Source: Fidelibacterota bacterium (GTDB lineage: Bacteria > Pseudomonadota > Alphaproteobacteria > Rhodospirillales > Rhodospirillaceae). Taken from it: 64,000 nucleotides of DNA. The DNA is taken from NCBI GenBank assembly GCA_947475895.1, contig CANJMF010000003.1, forward strand, positions 62,001 to 126,000, in the 5' to 3' direction. The notes under the pieces were generated by a model. That model was not told the origin of the DNA, ran no database searches, and worked only from the letters and a program-made list of their open reading frames with translations. Below are positions 28,530 to 36,971 of this stretch, in pieces (the stretch's first letter is position 1; each line of letters starts with the position of its first letter). Made by a program: the position numbers and the translations under genes.

Positions 28530-28658
28530 ATGGCGAAGTTCCTGATTCTTCTGGTGTTAGTCCTCATCGTCGGCGGCGCGGCGTTCCTTGCGACCTGGGA
28601 CATGCCAGCCCCCACGGCGACGGTCGAAAAAGTGATCCCAAATGATCGCTTCAAATAA
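28530..28658 (+). CDS. Small single-pass membrane protein
   Basis: 42 residues: AKFLILLVLVLIVGGAAFLATWDMPAP, then a short polar tail ending NDRFK. It starts at ATG 28530 with AAGG just upstream and overlaps the next gene start (28642) by 17 bp. Peptides with a WDMPAP motif at the end of a single membrane segment occur at this place, before the large secreted protein and xerD, in related genomes as far as I recall. Function unknown. Confidence 0.6.
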   Translation: MAKFLILLVLVLIVGGAAFLATWDMPAPTATVEKVIPNDRFK

Positions 28659-30513
28659 AGACGCGCTGCGCTTAATAGCGGCTGTCTTTGTTCTGAGCCT
28701 TTTTGCGGCACCTGCAGGTTTTGCGCAGGACGCGCAGCCATCGGCCGCGGCCCCCGTTTCAATCCTGCCGCAGAATCTCACCCCGACGTCTGCGCCTGAA
28801 GAACCGGCGGCTGAAAGCGATGCCATTGCCGTTGGTGAGCTGGCGGCGCCGGCGCCCGAGCGCGCGGGCCTTGTCGATGTCAGCAAGGGCGGTTTCCCCG
28901 CGACCTTGTGGTCCGGCACCGATCCGGAAACGCTTAAGCAGCTTTTGCCGCAAGTGCCCCATCACATGGCCTCGCGCGCTCAGCGCAAAATCGCCGAGAA
29001 TCTTTTGCTATCGCCCGGCACGCCGCCGTCGGGTCCAGTGATGGCGAATGCGAGCGAGGCGGCAGTGCCGCCCGTTGCGGCCTCGTGGCTGCTTGAGGCG
29101 CGTGTCCAGGCGCTGGGTGCCATAGGCGATTGGTCCGATGCACTCGCGCTGCTGGAGCTCGTTCCGGCGGATCAAATGACCGACGCCCTAAGCCGCTTGC
29201 GCACCAACGGCCAGTTCGTGACCGATAAAGTCAGCGCCGCATGTGGTGACGTGCAAGCCGCGCTCAAAACATCGACGGATACCTATTGGCAAAAGGCGCA
29301 GGTCTTTTGCCAACTGGTGGCCGATCAGGCGAGTGCCGCCAGCATCGGGCTAGGCGTTTTGCGGGAAGAGAAAATCGACGATCCGGCATTCTTTTGGCTC
29401 GCGGACATGATGCAGGGCAACAAGCCGATCGCCCCGCAGAATCTCACCGCGCTGACGCCGCTTCATATCGCCATGCTGCGCAACGCCAGCGGCGCGTTGC
29501 CGGAAAGTTTGTTGAAGGGCAACGACCCCACAACTTTGGGCGCACTCGCGGCCATTCCGCTTGCGGACCCCGACGCTAACCCAGCCGACAAAACGCCCGT
29601 CGCCGAAAAGCGCGCGCGCCAACGCATTGCCGTTGAAGCGCGCATTATGCTTGCCGAGCGCGCCGTCGCGGCCGGTACGCTGAAGGTTGAGGTTCTGCGC
29701 AGCCTCTATCGTCAATGGGACGCCAAGATCGATCCCAACCCGCCGTCCATCGCGAAAATCACGGCGGAGGATGTGCGCGGGCGAGCCTTGTTGTTTCAGT
29801 CCGCGCAAGTGCAGACCGTTCCTACGGCGCGGGCCGAAGTCATCACGCGCGCTATCGCGCTGGCGCGGGCGGATCGTGGCGAACATGGACCCGACCTGAC
29901 CGTTGTGGGCCAAGTATATGCGCCGTTGCTGGCTGAGGTAGAGCCGGCAGCCGATCTTGTGTGGTTTGCGGGCGATGCCGCGCGGGCGTTACTGGCGGCT
30001 GGCGAAGAAGAAAAAGCCAAGATGTGGCTCGATCTTGCACGCAACATGGCACGCTCCTCGAGTGATGCGGCATTGGTCGCGGACGGCCTCTGGTCTGTTG
30101 AGCAACTGATGCCGGGGACGACGCACAGGTTTTCCTCGCGTGGGCTTCAAGCGTGGGCGGCAACGCTTACGGATGAGTCGGCGGCGGATCGACGCGCCAA
30201 CGCGGTCAATTTATTGGTTGCTGTCGGCGAGCATCTGACAACCGCCGACCTTCAATCTTTAACCGGAAACCTATCGGCTTCGGAAGCTGCGCCGACGATT
30301 TCTCCTGCCGTTTGGAACGGGCTGGCGATTACGGCGCGCGGAAAGAATGTCGGCCAAGCGGCGCTTTTGTCGCTCGTCGCACTTGGAGAAGATGGGCCTG
30401 GCCGCGCTTCGTTTGCCACGGTGCAGCGTGTGATCGAAACGCTCGTCGCCGTGGGCCGCGAATACGATGCGCGCGCGTTGGCCCTAGAAGCCGCCCTTGT
30501 CCAAGGCCTTTAA
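28642..30513 (+). CDS. Large secreted hypothetical protein upstream of xerD
   Basis: 623 residues, function not recognised. A signal peptide (LIAAVFVLSLFAAPAGFAQD, cut about residue 29) precedes a Pro/Ala-rich region and then some 500 residues of Ala-rich helices resembling TPR-like solenoid repeats, without a clean TPR consensus. No catalytic motif and almost no Cys were seen. Its C-terminus overlaps the TTG start of xerD by 17 bp, so the pair is probably co-translated. A periplasmic scaffold role is a guess. Confidence 0.75.
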   Translation: MIASNKDALRLIAAVFVLSLFAAPAGFAQDAQPSAAAPVSILPQNLTPTSAPEEPAAESDAIAVGELAAPAPERAGLVDVSKGGFPATLWSGTDPETLKQLLPQVPHHMASRAQRKIAENLLLSPGTPPSGPVMANASEAAVPPVAASWLLEARVQALGAIGDWSDALALLELVPADQMTDALSRLRTNGQFVTDKVSAACGDVQAALKTSTDTYWQKAQVFCQLVADQASAASIGLGVLREEKIDDPAFFWLADMMQGNKPIAPQNLTALTPLHIAMLRNASGALPESLLKGNDPTTLGALAAIPLADPDANPADKTPVAEKRARQRIAVEARIMLAERAVAAGTLKVEVLRSLYRQWDAKIDPNPPSIAKITAEDVRGRALLFQSAQVQTVPTARAEVITRAIALARADRGEHGPDLTVVGQVYAPLLAEVEPAADLVWFAGDAARALLAAGEEEKAKMWLDLARNMARSSSDAALVADGLWSVEQLMPGTTHRFSSRGLQAWAATLTDESAADRRANAVNLLVAVGEHLTTADLQSLTGNLSASEAAPTISPAVWNGLAITARGKNVGQAALLSLVALGEDGPGRASFATVQRVIETLVAVGREYDARALALEAALVQGL

Positions 30514-31426
30514 CGCGACCGGCGGCTATGCGCCGCATGTCGAGACCTTCCTCGAGATGATGTCCGCCGAACGCGGCGCGTCCCCGCGCACGCTTGAGGC
30601 CTATCGACGCGATCTCGATGACCTGGGAGGATTTTTGAAGGCTGCCGTTGCTGACGCGTCGCCTTCGGATCTGCGCCGCTATCTCGAGCGTATGAAGCAG
30701 GCGGCGCTTGCACCGCGTACGGCGGCGCGCCGGCTATCATGTCTCCGTCAGTTTTATAAATTTCTCTACGCCGAGGGGCTTCGCGCCGACGATCCGACCT
30801 CGTCGCTTGAAAGTCCGCGCCTCGGCCGTCCGCTGCCGAAGTTTTTGGGCGAACAAGAGGTCGAGGACCTTCTCGCGGCCGCGCGCGCGCTTGAAGGGAA
30901 AGTCGGACTCCGTGCGACGGCGCTGATCGAGCTTTTGTATGCTACGGGTTTGCGCGTCTCCGAATTGGTGGCGCTTCCGCTTGCCTCTATGCGCAACAAA
31001 GACACCCTTATCGTTCGCGGCAAAGGCGATAAGGAGCGCATGGTGCCAGTGGGCGATGCGGCCCGCACGGCTGTCGACGCTTACCTTGCGATTCGCGACG
31101 CATTCCTGCCGCCGCGCCTCAAAACATCGCCGTGGCTTTTTCCGGCGCGCGGGCGCGAGGGGCACCTTTCGCGCGTGGCCTTCGGTGCGCAGCTGAAGGA
31201 TATCGCCATTGCCGCAGGGCTGCCGCCGTCGCGCGTGTCGCCCCACGTCCTGCGTCATTCCTTCGCAACCCATCTCCTGGCCCATGGGGCGGATCTACGC
31301 AGCCTTCAGCAGATGCTGGGCCACGCGGACATCTCAACCACGCAGATTTACACGCACGTCTTGGAGGACCGCCTGAAGCGCCTGGTGACCGATCATCACC
31401 CGCTCGCAAAGCTCAGATTCTCTTAA
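30497..31426 (+). CDS. xerD: Tyrosine recombinase XerD
   Basis: 309 residues. Site-specific recombinase that resolves chromosome dimers at dif with XerC. The N-terminal SAM-like core-binding domain (about residues 12-100) is followed by the catalytic domain. Catalytic residues are visible: Arg in TGLRVSELVAL, Lys in RGKGDKER, the HVLRHSFATHLL box (His-x-x-Arg), His in LGHADISTTQIYTHV, and the nucleophilic Tyr in the same segment. XerD is favoured over XerC by the core-domain wording and the gene order. The start codon is a TTG inside the end of the upstream gene. Confidence 0.93.
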   Translation: MSKAFNATGGYAPHVETFLEMMSAERGASPRTLEAYRRDLDDLGGFLKAAVADASPSDLRRYLERMKQAALAPRTAARRLSCLRQFYKFLYAEGLRADDPTSSLESPRLGRPLPKFLGEQEVEDLLAAARALEGKVGLRATALIELLYATGLRVSELVALPLASMRNKDTLIVRGKGDKERMVPVGDAARTAVDAYLAIRDAFLPPRLKTSPWLFPARGREGHLSRVAFGAQLKDIAIAAGLPPSRVSPHVLRHSFATHLLAHGADLRSLQQMLGHADISTTQIYTHVLEDRLKRLVTDHHPLAKLRFS

Positions 31427-31690
31427 AGGCTGCAACCACTACGCGTTCCCCCGCGTTTCTGTATGTTAGGTTGTCTCTAATTCATTGATTTTGCGTGATA
31501 AATTCACTCTTCATTGTCCGTTAATTTAAAATCGGTTAAACCGTTGGCTGAACCAGCGGGTCGAAAACTCACTTATCAGGATCTCCAGAATGGGGATTGC
31601 GATGGCTAAGGCCACACTTACTGCCGCTTCCTGCGCCGCTTGCGCGAGTTCGGCCTATTCCTTTTTACCGATTCTCGGGAGCGTGCGCTC

Positions 31691-34213
31691 GTGTCGTTGA
31701 CGCAAACACAAATCGCGTCACTCACGACGACGTTGCTGTCGTCGTTGTCGACGACGCAGTTCGCCGGTTTCACGTCAACCGAGCTGAACTATCTCTCCAA
31801 TACGCAGCTTGCATCGCTCACCTCGACGCAGTTGAGCGTGTTGAATTCAGTGCAGGTCGCGGGCCTCGACACAACGCACGTCACGGCGCTGAGCACGACC
31901 CAGTTCACAGGTTTCACGGCCACCGCGGTCGGTTCCTTAACGACCACGCAAATCAATTCGCTTTCAGCTGCCAACGTCGCTTCCTTGACGACCACCCAAC
32001 TTTTGGGGCTCGGCGCGACGCGTCTGGGTACGTTGAGTTCGACGGCTTTTTCGGCCCTGACGACGACCCAGCTGTATTCGTTCACCGCCACTCAGCTCGC
32101 TGGCATCAGCACGACCAATTTCGCGGCACTGACGTCGACAAAGATCTCCGGGTTCAGCACGACGCAAGTCGTCGGATTTACGTCATCCCAGCTGCAGCGG
32201 TTGGCCGACACGCAAGTGCCGGGCCTGACCAGGCAACAGTTAGAAGTGTTTTCCAGCACGCAGATCCGTGCAGTTACCACAACGGCGATCGCGGCACTCA
32301 CGACCACGCAGGCCAGCGGTCTCACGTCGACACAGGCCGGCTATCTGACAGGGACCCAAATCAAGGCTGTTACCGCGGCGGACATCGCGGCCCTTTCGAC
32401 AACCTTCTTCTCGGGGTTGAGTTCATCGCAGATCGGCGCATTGACAACCACGCAGCTGGCGGCCCTCACGACGGCGCAGTTTTCGAGCTTGACGGCGACA
32501 GCCGTGGCGGCGCTCTCGACATCGCAGATCAATGCGCTCGGCGCCGCTGTCTCCGCGTTCACAACGACGCAATTGCAAAGTTTCAGCACGCAACGCATGG
32601 GCACCTTAAGCTCGACGGTCGTCGACGCTCTCAGCACGACGCAGCTTTATGCATTTGCCTCGACCCAACTCGGCGCGATGAGCACGACCAGTTTTCTGAC
32701 GTTGACGTCATCGGAGATTGCCGGATTCAGCACTGCGCAAGTTGTCGGATTCACGTCATCGCAATTCCAGCGTCTGGCGGACACGCAAGTGACGGGTCTG
32801 ACCACGCAACAGCTTCAGGTGCTGTCGGCCACACAGTTACGGGGCATTAGCTCCACCGCCATTGCCTCATTCACGACGACACAAATCAAGGGTTTGACGT
32901 CGACTCAGGCTGGTCAGCTCACGACGTCGCAGATCAAAGCTCTAAGCACGACCGATCTCGGCGCGCTTTCGACCACGTTCCTAACCGGCTTCAACACCGT
33001 GCAAGTCGCGGTACTGACGTCGACTCAGTTGAACGCCCTCAGCACCAAGAATTTTTCCGGATTTGTGTCCACTCAAATTCGCGCGCTCACAGCGGCGCAG
33101 CTCTCGGGCCTCAGCTCCGAAACCTTTTCGGCCCTATCGACGGGCCAATTGGCGGGATTGACGTCGTCTCAATTGGGGTCTTTGACATCAACCAACTTCG
33201 GTCTGCTGAGTTCCACGCAACTGTCCGCGTTTTTGCCGGCTCAACTTGATGGCCTGAAAACCGGGCCGATCACGATATTGACCACAACGCAATTTTCCGG
33301 GCTAACGTCGACGCAGTTGTCTTCACTTGCATCCACCCAGATCAAAGCTCTGTCGACCACTCTCATCGCCGATTTGTCGACGACCCAGTTCAGCGGCTTT
33401 GTCTCTTCAACGCTTACCGCGTTGACGTCCTCGCAATTCGCAAACCTCAGCGCGACGAATTTCGCAGCCCTGACGACCGCGCAATTTAACGCGCTCTTGG
33501 CCATCCAGCTGGGAGGATTGACACCAGCGCAATTCGCGAGCTTGACGACGACACAGCTTAACGGCCTGACCGCGCTGCAGATCAAAGGCATTTCGACCGC
33601 CAATCTCTCCGGCATGACCACCGTGCAGCTTGCGGGCATTACGTCCACTGGCATCTCGGGTCTGTCAGCGGCGCAATTGAATGCGCTGCCGACCATCGCG
33701 ATGCTGACAACCGCGCAACTCAGCGGCCTAACCGCGGCGCAAATCCAGGGATTGGACGCACCTACGTTCGCCCAGCTGAGCTCGGGTCAAATCTCGACGC
33801 TCAGCGGTGCGCAGTTCAAAGGCATTACCGCCGCCAACATCAGCAATATGACGACAACGCAGGTCAAAGGGCTGACGCCGACCGAGCTCGCGTCACTGAC
33901 CTCGCCGCAGATCGCGTCGTTCTCGGCAGCCGATATCGCGGTGTTGACCAGCACGCAGTTCAGCGGAATGGCCGCGCTGCAAGTCGGCGCACTCACGACG
34001 GCGCAAATCGCGGCGCTCACCACAAACGTTGTTAGCTCGCTGACGGCGTCGCAGTTGCGTGGGTTCCAAACCATCGACATCAAGTCGCTAACGACGACGC
34101 AAATCCAAGTGCTATCGACGACGCAGCTTTCGTCGCTGGCGGAGCTGCAACAGTCTGCCTTCACGACCACGCAGACATCGGCGATGAGCGCCGCGCAGCT
34201 GGCGTCGCTCGGT
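31691..34213 (+). repeat. 24-bp coding tandem repeat array
   Basis: About 105 degenerate 24-bp units encoding the octad. Common DNA cores are ACGACGCAG and CTGACGTCG-type strings. Synonymous divergence between units is high, which suggests an old, maintained array rather than a recent slippage expansion. Rare length errors exist, for example a 7-residue unit at ALGAAVS near 32540. Confidence 0.85.
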
Positions 34214-34216
34214 TAG
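31691..34216 (+). CDS. Giant octapeptide-repeat protein (about 105 x-L-T-T-T-Q-[LIF]-x repeats)
   Basis: 841 residues from GTG 31691 (GGGAG 9 nt upstream); a TTG at 31640 would add 17 residues. The entire protein is built of eight-residue units with consensus x-L-[TS]-[TS]-T-Q-[LIF]-[ASN], for example ALTTTQLA, GLTSTQAG, ALSTTFFS. There is no Cys or Trp and very few charged residues, no signal peptide, no membrane segment, and no other domain at either end. Hydrophobics recur at spacings of 5 and 3. The T-x-x-Q segments could cap short helices, so an alpha-solenoid is possible, but a beta-solenoid cannot be excluded. Function is unknown; a surface or structural filament-like role is a guess. 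It ends in a convergent overlap with the GIY-YIG gene. Confidence 0.85.
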   Translation: MSLTQTQIASLTTTLLSSLSTTQFAGFTSTELNYLSNTQLASLTSTQLSVLNSVQVAGLDTTHVTALSTTQFTGFTATAVGSLTTTQINSLSAANVASLTTTQLLGLGATRLGTLSSTAFSALTTTQLYSFTATQLAGISTTNFAALTSTKISGFSTTQVVGFTSSQLQRLADTQVPGLTRQQLEVFSSTQIRAVTTTAIAALTTTQASGLTSTQAGYLTGTQIKAVTAADIAALSTTFFSGLSSSQIGALTTTQLAALTTAQFSSLTATAVAALSTSQINALGAAVSAFTTTQLQSFSTQRMGTLSSTVVDALSTTQLYAFASTQLGAMSTTSFLTLTSSEIAGFSTAQVVGFTSSQFQRLADTQVTGLTTQQLQVLSATQLRGISSTAIASFTTTQIKGLTSTQAGQLTTSQIKALSTTDLGALSTTFLTGFNTVQVAVLTSTQLNALSTKNFSGFVSTQIRALTAAQLSGLSSETFSALSTGQLAGLTSSQLGSLTSTNFGLLSSTQLSAFLPAQLDGLKTGPITILTTTQFSGLTSTQLSSLASTQIKALSTTLIADLSTTQFSGFVSSTLTALTSSQFANLSATNFAALTTAQFNALLAIQLGGLTPAQFASLTTTQLNGLTALQIKGISTANLSGMTTVQLAGITSTGISGLSAAQLNALPTIAMLTTAQLSGLTAAQIQGLDAPTFAQLSSGQISTLSGAQFKGITAANISNMTTTQVKGLTPTELASLTSPQIASFSAADIAVLTSTQFSGMAALQVGALTTAQIAALTTNVVSSLTASQLRGFQTIDIKSLTTTQIQVLSTTQLSSLAELQQSAFTTTQTSAMSAAQLASLG
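31886..33037 (+). repeat. 576-bp internal duplication (24 octads) within the repeat protein
   Basis: The segment starting ALSTTQFTGFTATAV (31886) recurs as ALTTAQFSSLTATAV at 32462, 576 bp later. The two copies stay aligned through GTLSS, QVVGFTSSQ and QRLADTQV, with a one-residue deletion in copy 2 that makes the later offset 573 bp. Similarity fades in the last third of copy 2. Confidence 0.7.
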
Positions 34217-34527
34217 CCCTCCCACAGCTCCAGTAATCGCTTTCGAAATCGCCTGTCGCGTTTCAGGTGCCATTCGCGCCGCATGGCGTCTTCGCGCGTG
34301 GCGAGTTGCTCAGCGTAGAGCAAAAGCCACGCACGGCCGCGCGTCGACCGTGCACCGCGGCCATTGTTGTGCTGCAGCAATCTGCGCTCCAGATCGAGCG
34401 TCCATCCGACGTATGTGCGAACGCCACCCTTACCTGTGCTGCCAAGCACATACACATAGCCTTGGTCCTGGGTTGCGCGCGCGCGTCCAGTGACTTTTGG
34501 CTTTCCTTTTTTAATTCTGCCCGCCAT
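34213..34527 (-). CDS. GIY-YIG nuclease-domain protein
   Basis: 104 residues from ATG 34527; an ATG at 34554 is possible but overlaps the divergent gene start. The single GIY-YIG domain shows GYVYVLGSTGKGGVRTYVGWT, Arg in LDLERRLLQHNNG, and Glu in LLLYAEQL. This is the UPF0213/COG2827 type of small stand-alone domain, with a basic N-terminal tail (RIKKGKPKVTGRAR). Its biological role is not settled; these are generally not homing enzymes. Its stop overlaps that of the repeat gene. Confidence 0.85.
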   Translation of the reverse strand: MAGRIKKGKPKVTGRARATQDQGYVYVLGSTGKGGVRTYVGWTLDLERRLLQHNNGRGARSTRGRAWLLLYAEQLATREDAMRREWHLKRDRRFRKRLLELWEG

Positions 34528-34552
34528 TCTTCTTTTATAACGGGAGGACGTC

Positions 34553-34975
34553 ATGAAAACGACTATTTGGACCTCGGCACTGCTGTGCGTCGTCGCTGCT
34601 GTTTCGACCGCGAGCGCGAGGGACGACAGAAATTATCCGCCCGTACCCGCCGACGTGGCCATGATGGGCGACGACAAAGCGCCGCTTGGTTACTATTTCC
34701 AAAGCACGTTTGGCTCGCCGATTTATACCTACGACATGGACGGCAAAGACAAATCCACCTGCTTCGATACGTGTGTCGAAACCTGGGCACCGGTGCAGGC
34801 CCATGAGGGCGCGACCCCGTTGAAAGATTGGACGCTGATCCAGCGACCCGAAGGCTATAAGCAGTGGTCCTATAAAGGCCATCCAATCTACGTCAATATT
34901 TCGGAAGTGATGAAGAGCGACGGCGTGCCCGTCTCACTCCCAAAGAACAGCCCCTGGCACGTTCTCCTCCCGTAG
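34553..34975 (+). CDS. Secreted COG4315-type repeat protein (YxxxxD motif)
   Basis: 140 residues. Signal peptide (about residues 1-22), then two copies of the lipoprotein-15/COG4315 motif: PIYTYDMDGKDKSTCFDTC...WAPV and QWSYKGHPIYV. Family members are periplasmic or surface proteins of unknown function, often lipidated, but no lipobox Cys is seen here. Two Cys in CFDTC could form a disulfide or bind metal. An excellent GGGAGG lies 8 nt upstream. The end overlaps the convergent gluQRS by 42 bp. Confidence 0.85.
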   Translation: MKTTIWTSALLCVVAAVSTASARDDRNYPPVPADVAMMGDDKAPLGYYFQSTFGSPIYTYDMDGKDKSTCFDTCVETWAPVQAHEGATPLKDWTLIQRPEGYKQWSYKGHPIYVNISEVMKSDGVPVSLPKNSPWHVLLP

Positions 34976-35806
34976 CATTTGGCGGATATCGTCGGCGTTT
35001 TTTCCGGATTCGCGTAAGGCCCGCAGCGTCGGCGCTTTGTCGCGCTTTGAGTATTTCTTCCCGTCCGCGCCGACGATAAGGCCGTGGTGCGCGTACTGCG
35101 GCGTCGGCAGTTTCAGCAGGGCCTGCAGCAGGCGGTGAATATGTGTCGCTGCGAACAGATCGATGCCGCGCGTCACAAGCGTCACCCCCTGCTGAGCGTC
35201 GTCATAAGTGCAAGCTAAGTGGTAGCTCGTTGGCGTGTCTTTGCGCGCGAGGACGACATCGCCAAAAATTTCTGGCGTGGCTTCAATCGCGCCGCGTGTC
35301 GCGTCGTGCCACACGAGCCCACCGGCGCGTGCATGCGCGTCGTCTGTTTTAAGGCGCAGAGCAAAGGGTGTCCCGGCGTCGATCCGGGCTTGCCGGTCTC
35401 CCTGTGACAGGTGGCGGCACGTTCCGGAATACACCGGTCCTTCCGGCCCAACGTGCGGAGCCGACGTGGCGGCGGCGATATCGGCGCGCGTACAAAAGCA
35501 TGGATAAATAAGCCCTTCGCCTCGCAGCCGGTTGAGGGCCGCGTCATAGGCGGCAAAGTGCTCCGATTGCCGGCGCACGGGCTTGTCCCAAACAAGCCCC
35601 AGCCAAGCGAGATCCTCATAAATAGCGGCTTCATATTCCGGTCGGCACCGGCTCTGGTCGACATCTTCCATGCGCAAGATGAAACGCCCCTTTTTGGCCG
35701 CGTCGAACGCCTGAAAGGCCGCGTAAGCGTGGCCAAGATGCAAAAGGCCCGTAGGGCTCGGGGCAAAGCGCGTCACCGGTTCAGAGAGGGGCGAATCCGC
35801 AGTCAT
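34934..35806 (-). CDS. gluQRS: Glutamyl-Q tRNA(Asp) synthetase
   Basis: 290 residues, the truncated GluRS-like length typical of the family. It attaches glutamate to queuosine at position 34 of tRNA(Asp), so it works downstream of the queuosine genes that also occur in this window. The HIGH-like FAPSPTGLLHLGHAYAAFQ and KMSKS-like KKYSKRDKAPTLR are present, and a zinc site (CFCTRAD...SGTCRHLS). The anticodon-binding domain is missing, as expected. Confidence 0.93.
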   Translation of the reverse strand: MTADSPLSEPVTRFAPSPTGLLHLGHAYAAFQAFDAAKKGRFILRMEDVDQSRCRPEYEAAIYEDLAWLGLVWDKPVRRQSEHFAAYDAALNRLRGEGLIYPCFCTRADIAAATSAPHVGPEGPVYSGTCRHLSQGDRQARIDAGTPFALRLKTDDAHARAGGLVWHDATRGAIEATPEIFGDVVLARKDTPTSYHLACTYDDAQQGVTLVTRGIDLFAATHIHRLLQALLKLPTPQYAHHGLIVGADGKKYSKRDKAPTLRALRESGKNADDIRQMLREENVPGAVLWE

Positions 35807-35915
35807 TGATTGGGCCTTGGTGTCCCGAAGGTGTCACGGATACCACATTTTGTATTTTGCCCAAGAGTTGCTAGACTGGCTTCCTTAGACCGAGACCCAC
35901 GCTAATTGAGGTGTG

Positions 35916-36473
35916 ATGTCGCTGGAGGCTTGCCCCGCCCTGGTCTTGAACGCGGACTTCCGTCCGCTGTCATATTTCCCGCTGTCCCTTTGGTCATGGC
36001 AGGAAACCATTAAAGCTGTTTTCTTGGGGCGCGTTCAGGTCGTGCAAGAGTACGATCAATTGGTGCGCTCACCGACGTGGGAAATGAAACTCCCGAGCGT
36101 CATCTCACTGAAAAAATATACGCCGATGGAACGCTCTCCCGCCTTCACGCGGTTCAACGTGTTCCTGCGCGACCATTTCAAATGCCAATATTGCCACGCG
36201 CACCAGCCGACCAACGATCTGACGTTCGATCACGTCATTCCGCGGTCGCGCGGCGGGCGTACGACATGGCAAAACGTGGTGACGGCTTGTTCGACATGCA
36301 ATCTTTTGAAAGGCAATCGCTTGCCGGAAGAAGTGCGCATGTTTCCGTCGTATCGGCCTTTCCGGCCCACGTCGTTTCAATTGCAGGAGATCGGGCGCGG
36401 TTTTCCGCCCAACTTCCTGCACGAAAGTTGGCGTGACTATCTCTATTGGGATACGGAACTGGATCCGGTCTAA
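35916..36473 (+). CDS. HNH endonuclease-family protein
   Basis: 185 residues from ATG 35916; a GTG one codon earlier is also possible. The C-terminal half has an HNH domain with two zinc-type Cys pairs (CQYCHAHQ...TACSTCNLLKG) around FDHVIPRSRGG. The N-terminal LVLNADFRPLSYFPLSLWSWQETIK is shared with a widespread chromosomal HNH family found as a single conserved gene, not a restriction system. Its cellular role is not established. It overlaps the stop of the convergent RraA gene. Confidence 0.9.
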   Translation: MSLEACPALVLNADFRPLSYFPLSLWSWQETIKAVFLGRVQVVQEYDQLVRSPTWEMKLPSVISLKKYTPMERSPAFTRFNVFLRDHFKCQYCHAHQPTNDLTFDHVIPRSRGGRTTWQNVVTACSTCNLLKGNRLPEEVRMFPSYRPFRPTSFQLQEIGRGFPPNFLHESWRDYLYWDTELDPV

Positions 36474-36958
36474 GGCAACTTCTCGTCGGCGACGATGATA
36501 CCATCGGCATCGCTATAAACCCAGTTGCCGAGTTTAAAGGTCGCATCACCGAAGCGGACCGGAATATCCAACTGGCCGGCGCCGTCTTTGCTGCTTGTCC
36601 AAGGGTTAGAGCCCAGCGCCTTGATGCCAACGGAGAGCGTGGCAAGCGCATCGGTATCGCGCACGGCGCCCCAAAGAATAACCCCCGCCCAGCCATTTTT
36701 CACAGCAAGGCCCGCGATAACATCGCCGACCAAAGCCGTGCGCACGCTTCCGCCGCCGTCCACCACCAGCACTGCGCCATTGCCCGGGGACGACAGCGTT
36801 TGTTTGACCAGTGCGTTGTCTTCAAATGTCTTGATGGTTCGCACGGGGCCCGCGAACGCCGCCGTTCCTCCAAACTGTTTGAACTGGATGTTGCAGCTCT
36901 GGATGCGACCTGAAGCCTTATGCGCGTCAACGATATCGCAGGTGACTATGTCGCTCAT
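36470..36958 (-). CDS. RraA-family protein
   Basis: 162 residues, the standard RraA length. Contains the family blocks TCDIVDAHKASGRI, FGGTAAFAGPVRTI, VLVVDGGGSVRTALVGDVIAG, VILWGAVRDTDALA and a closing DADGIIVAD. E. coli RraA inhibits RNase E; relatives include 4-hydroxy-4-methyl-2-oxoglutarate aldolases, and the catalytic Arg/Asp-like GAVRD is present here. Either role is possible from sequence. It is 13 bp downstream of the coq7 stop. Confidence 0.88.
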   Translation of the reverse strand: MSDIVTCDIVDAHKASGRIQSCNIQFKQFGGTAAFAGPVRTIKTFEDNALVKQTLSSPGNGAVLVVDGGGSVRTALVGDVIAGLAVKNGWAGVILWGAVRDTDALATLSVGIKALGSNPWTSSKDGAGQLDIPVRFGDATFKLGNWVYSDADGIIVADEKLP

Positions 36959-36971
36959 GAAAGTCTCCAGA

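Noticed and set aside
31521-31539. TTAA-TTAA pair resembling a CtrA site before the repeat gene
   Set aside because: The spacing is 6 nt, not the 7 nt of the consensus TTAA-N7-TTAA.
31597-32850. 417-residue frame overlapping the repeat gene
   Set aside because: Out-of-frame translation of the 24-bp repeats; His/Asp-rich without a stable pattern, and it lacks the regular repeat seen in the other frame.
31691-34213. Short repeated units considered as a CRISPR array
   Set aside because: The 24-bp units are contiguous, coding, degenerate and in frame for 841 codons, with no unique spacers.
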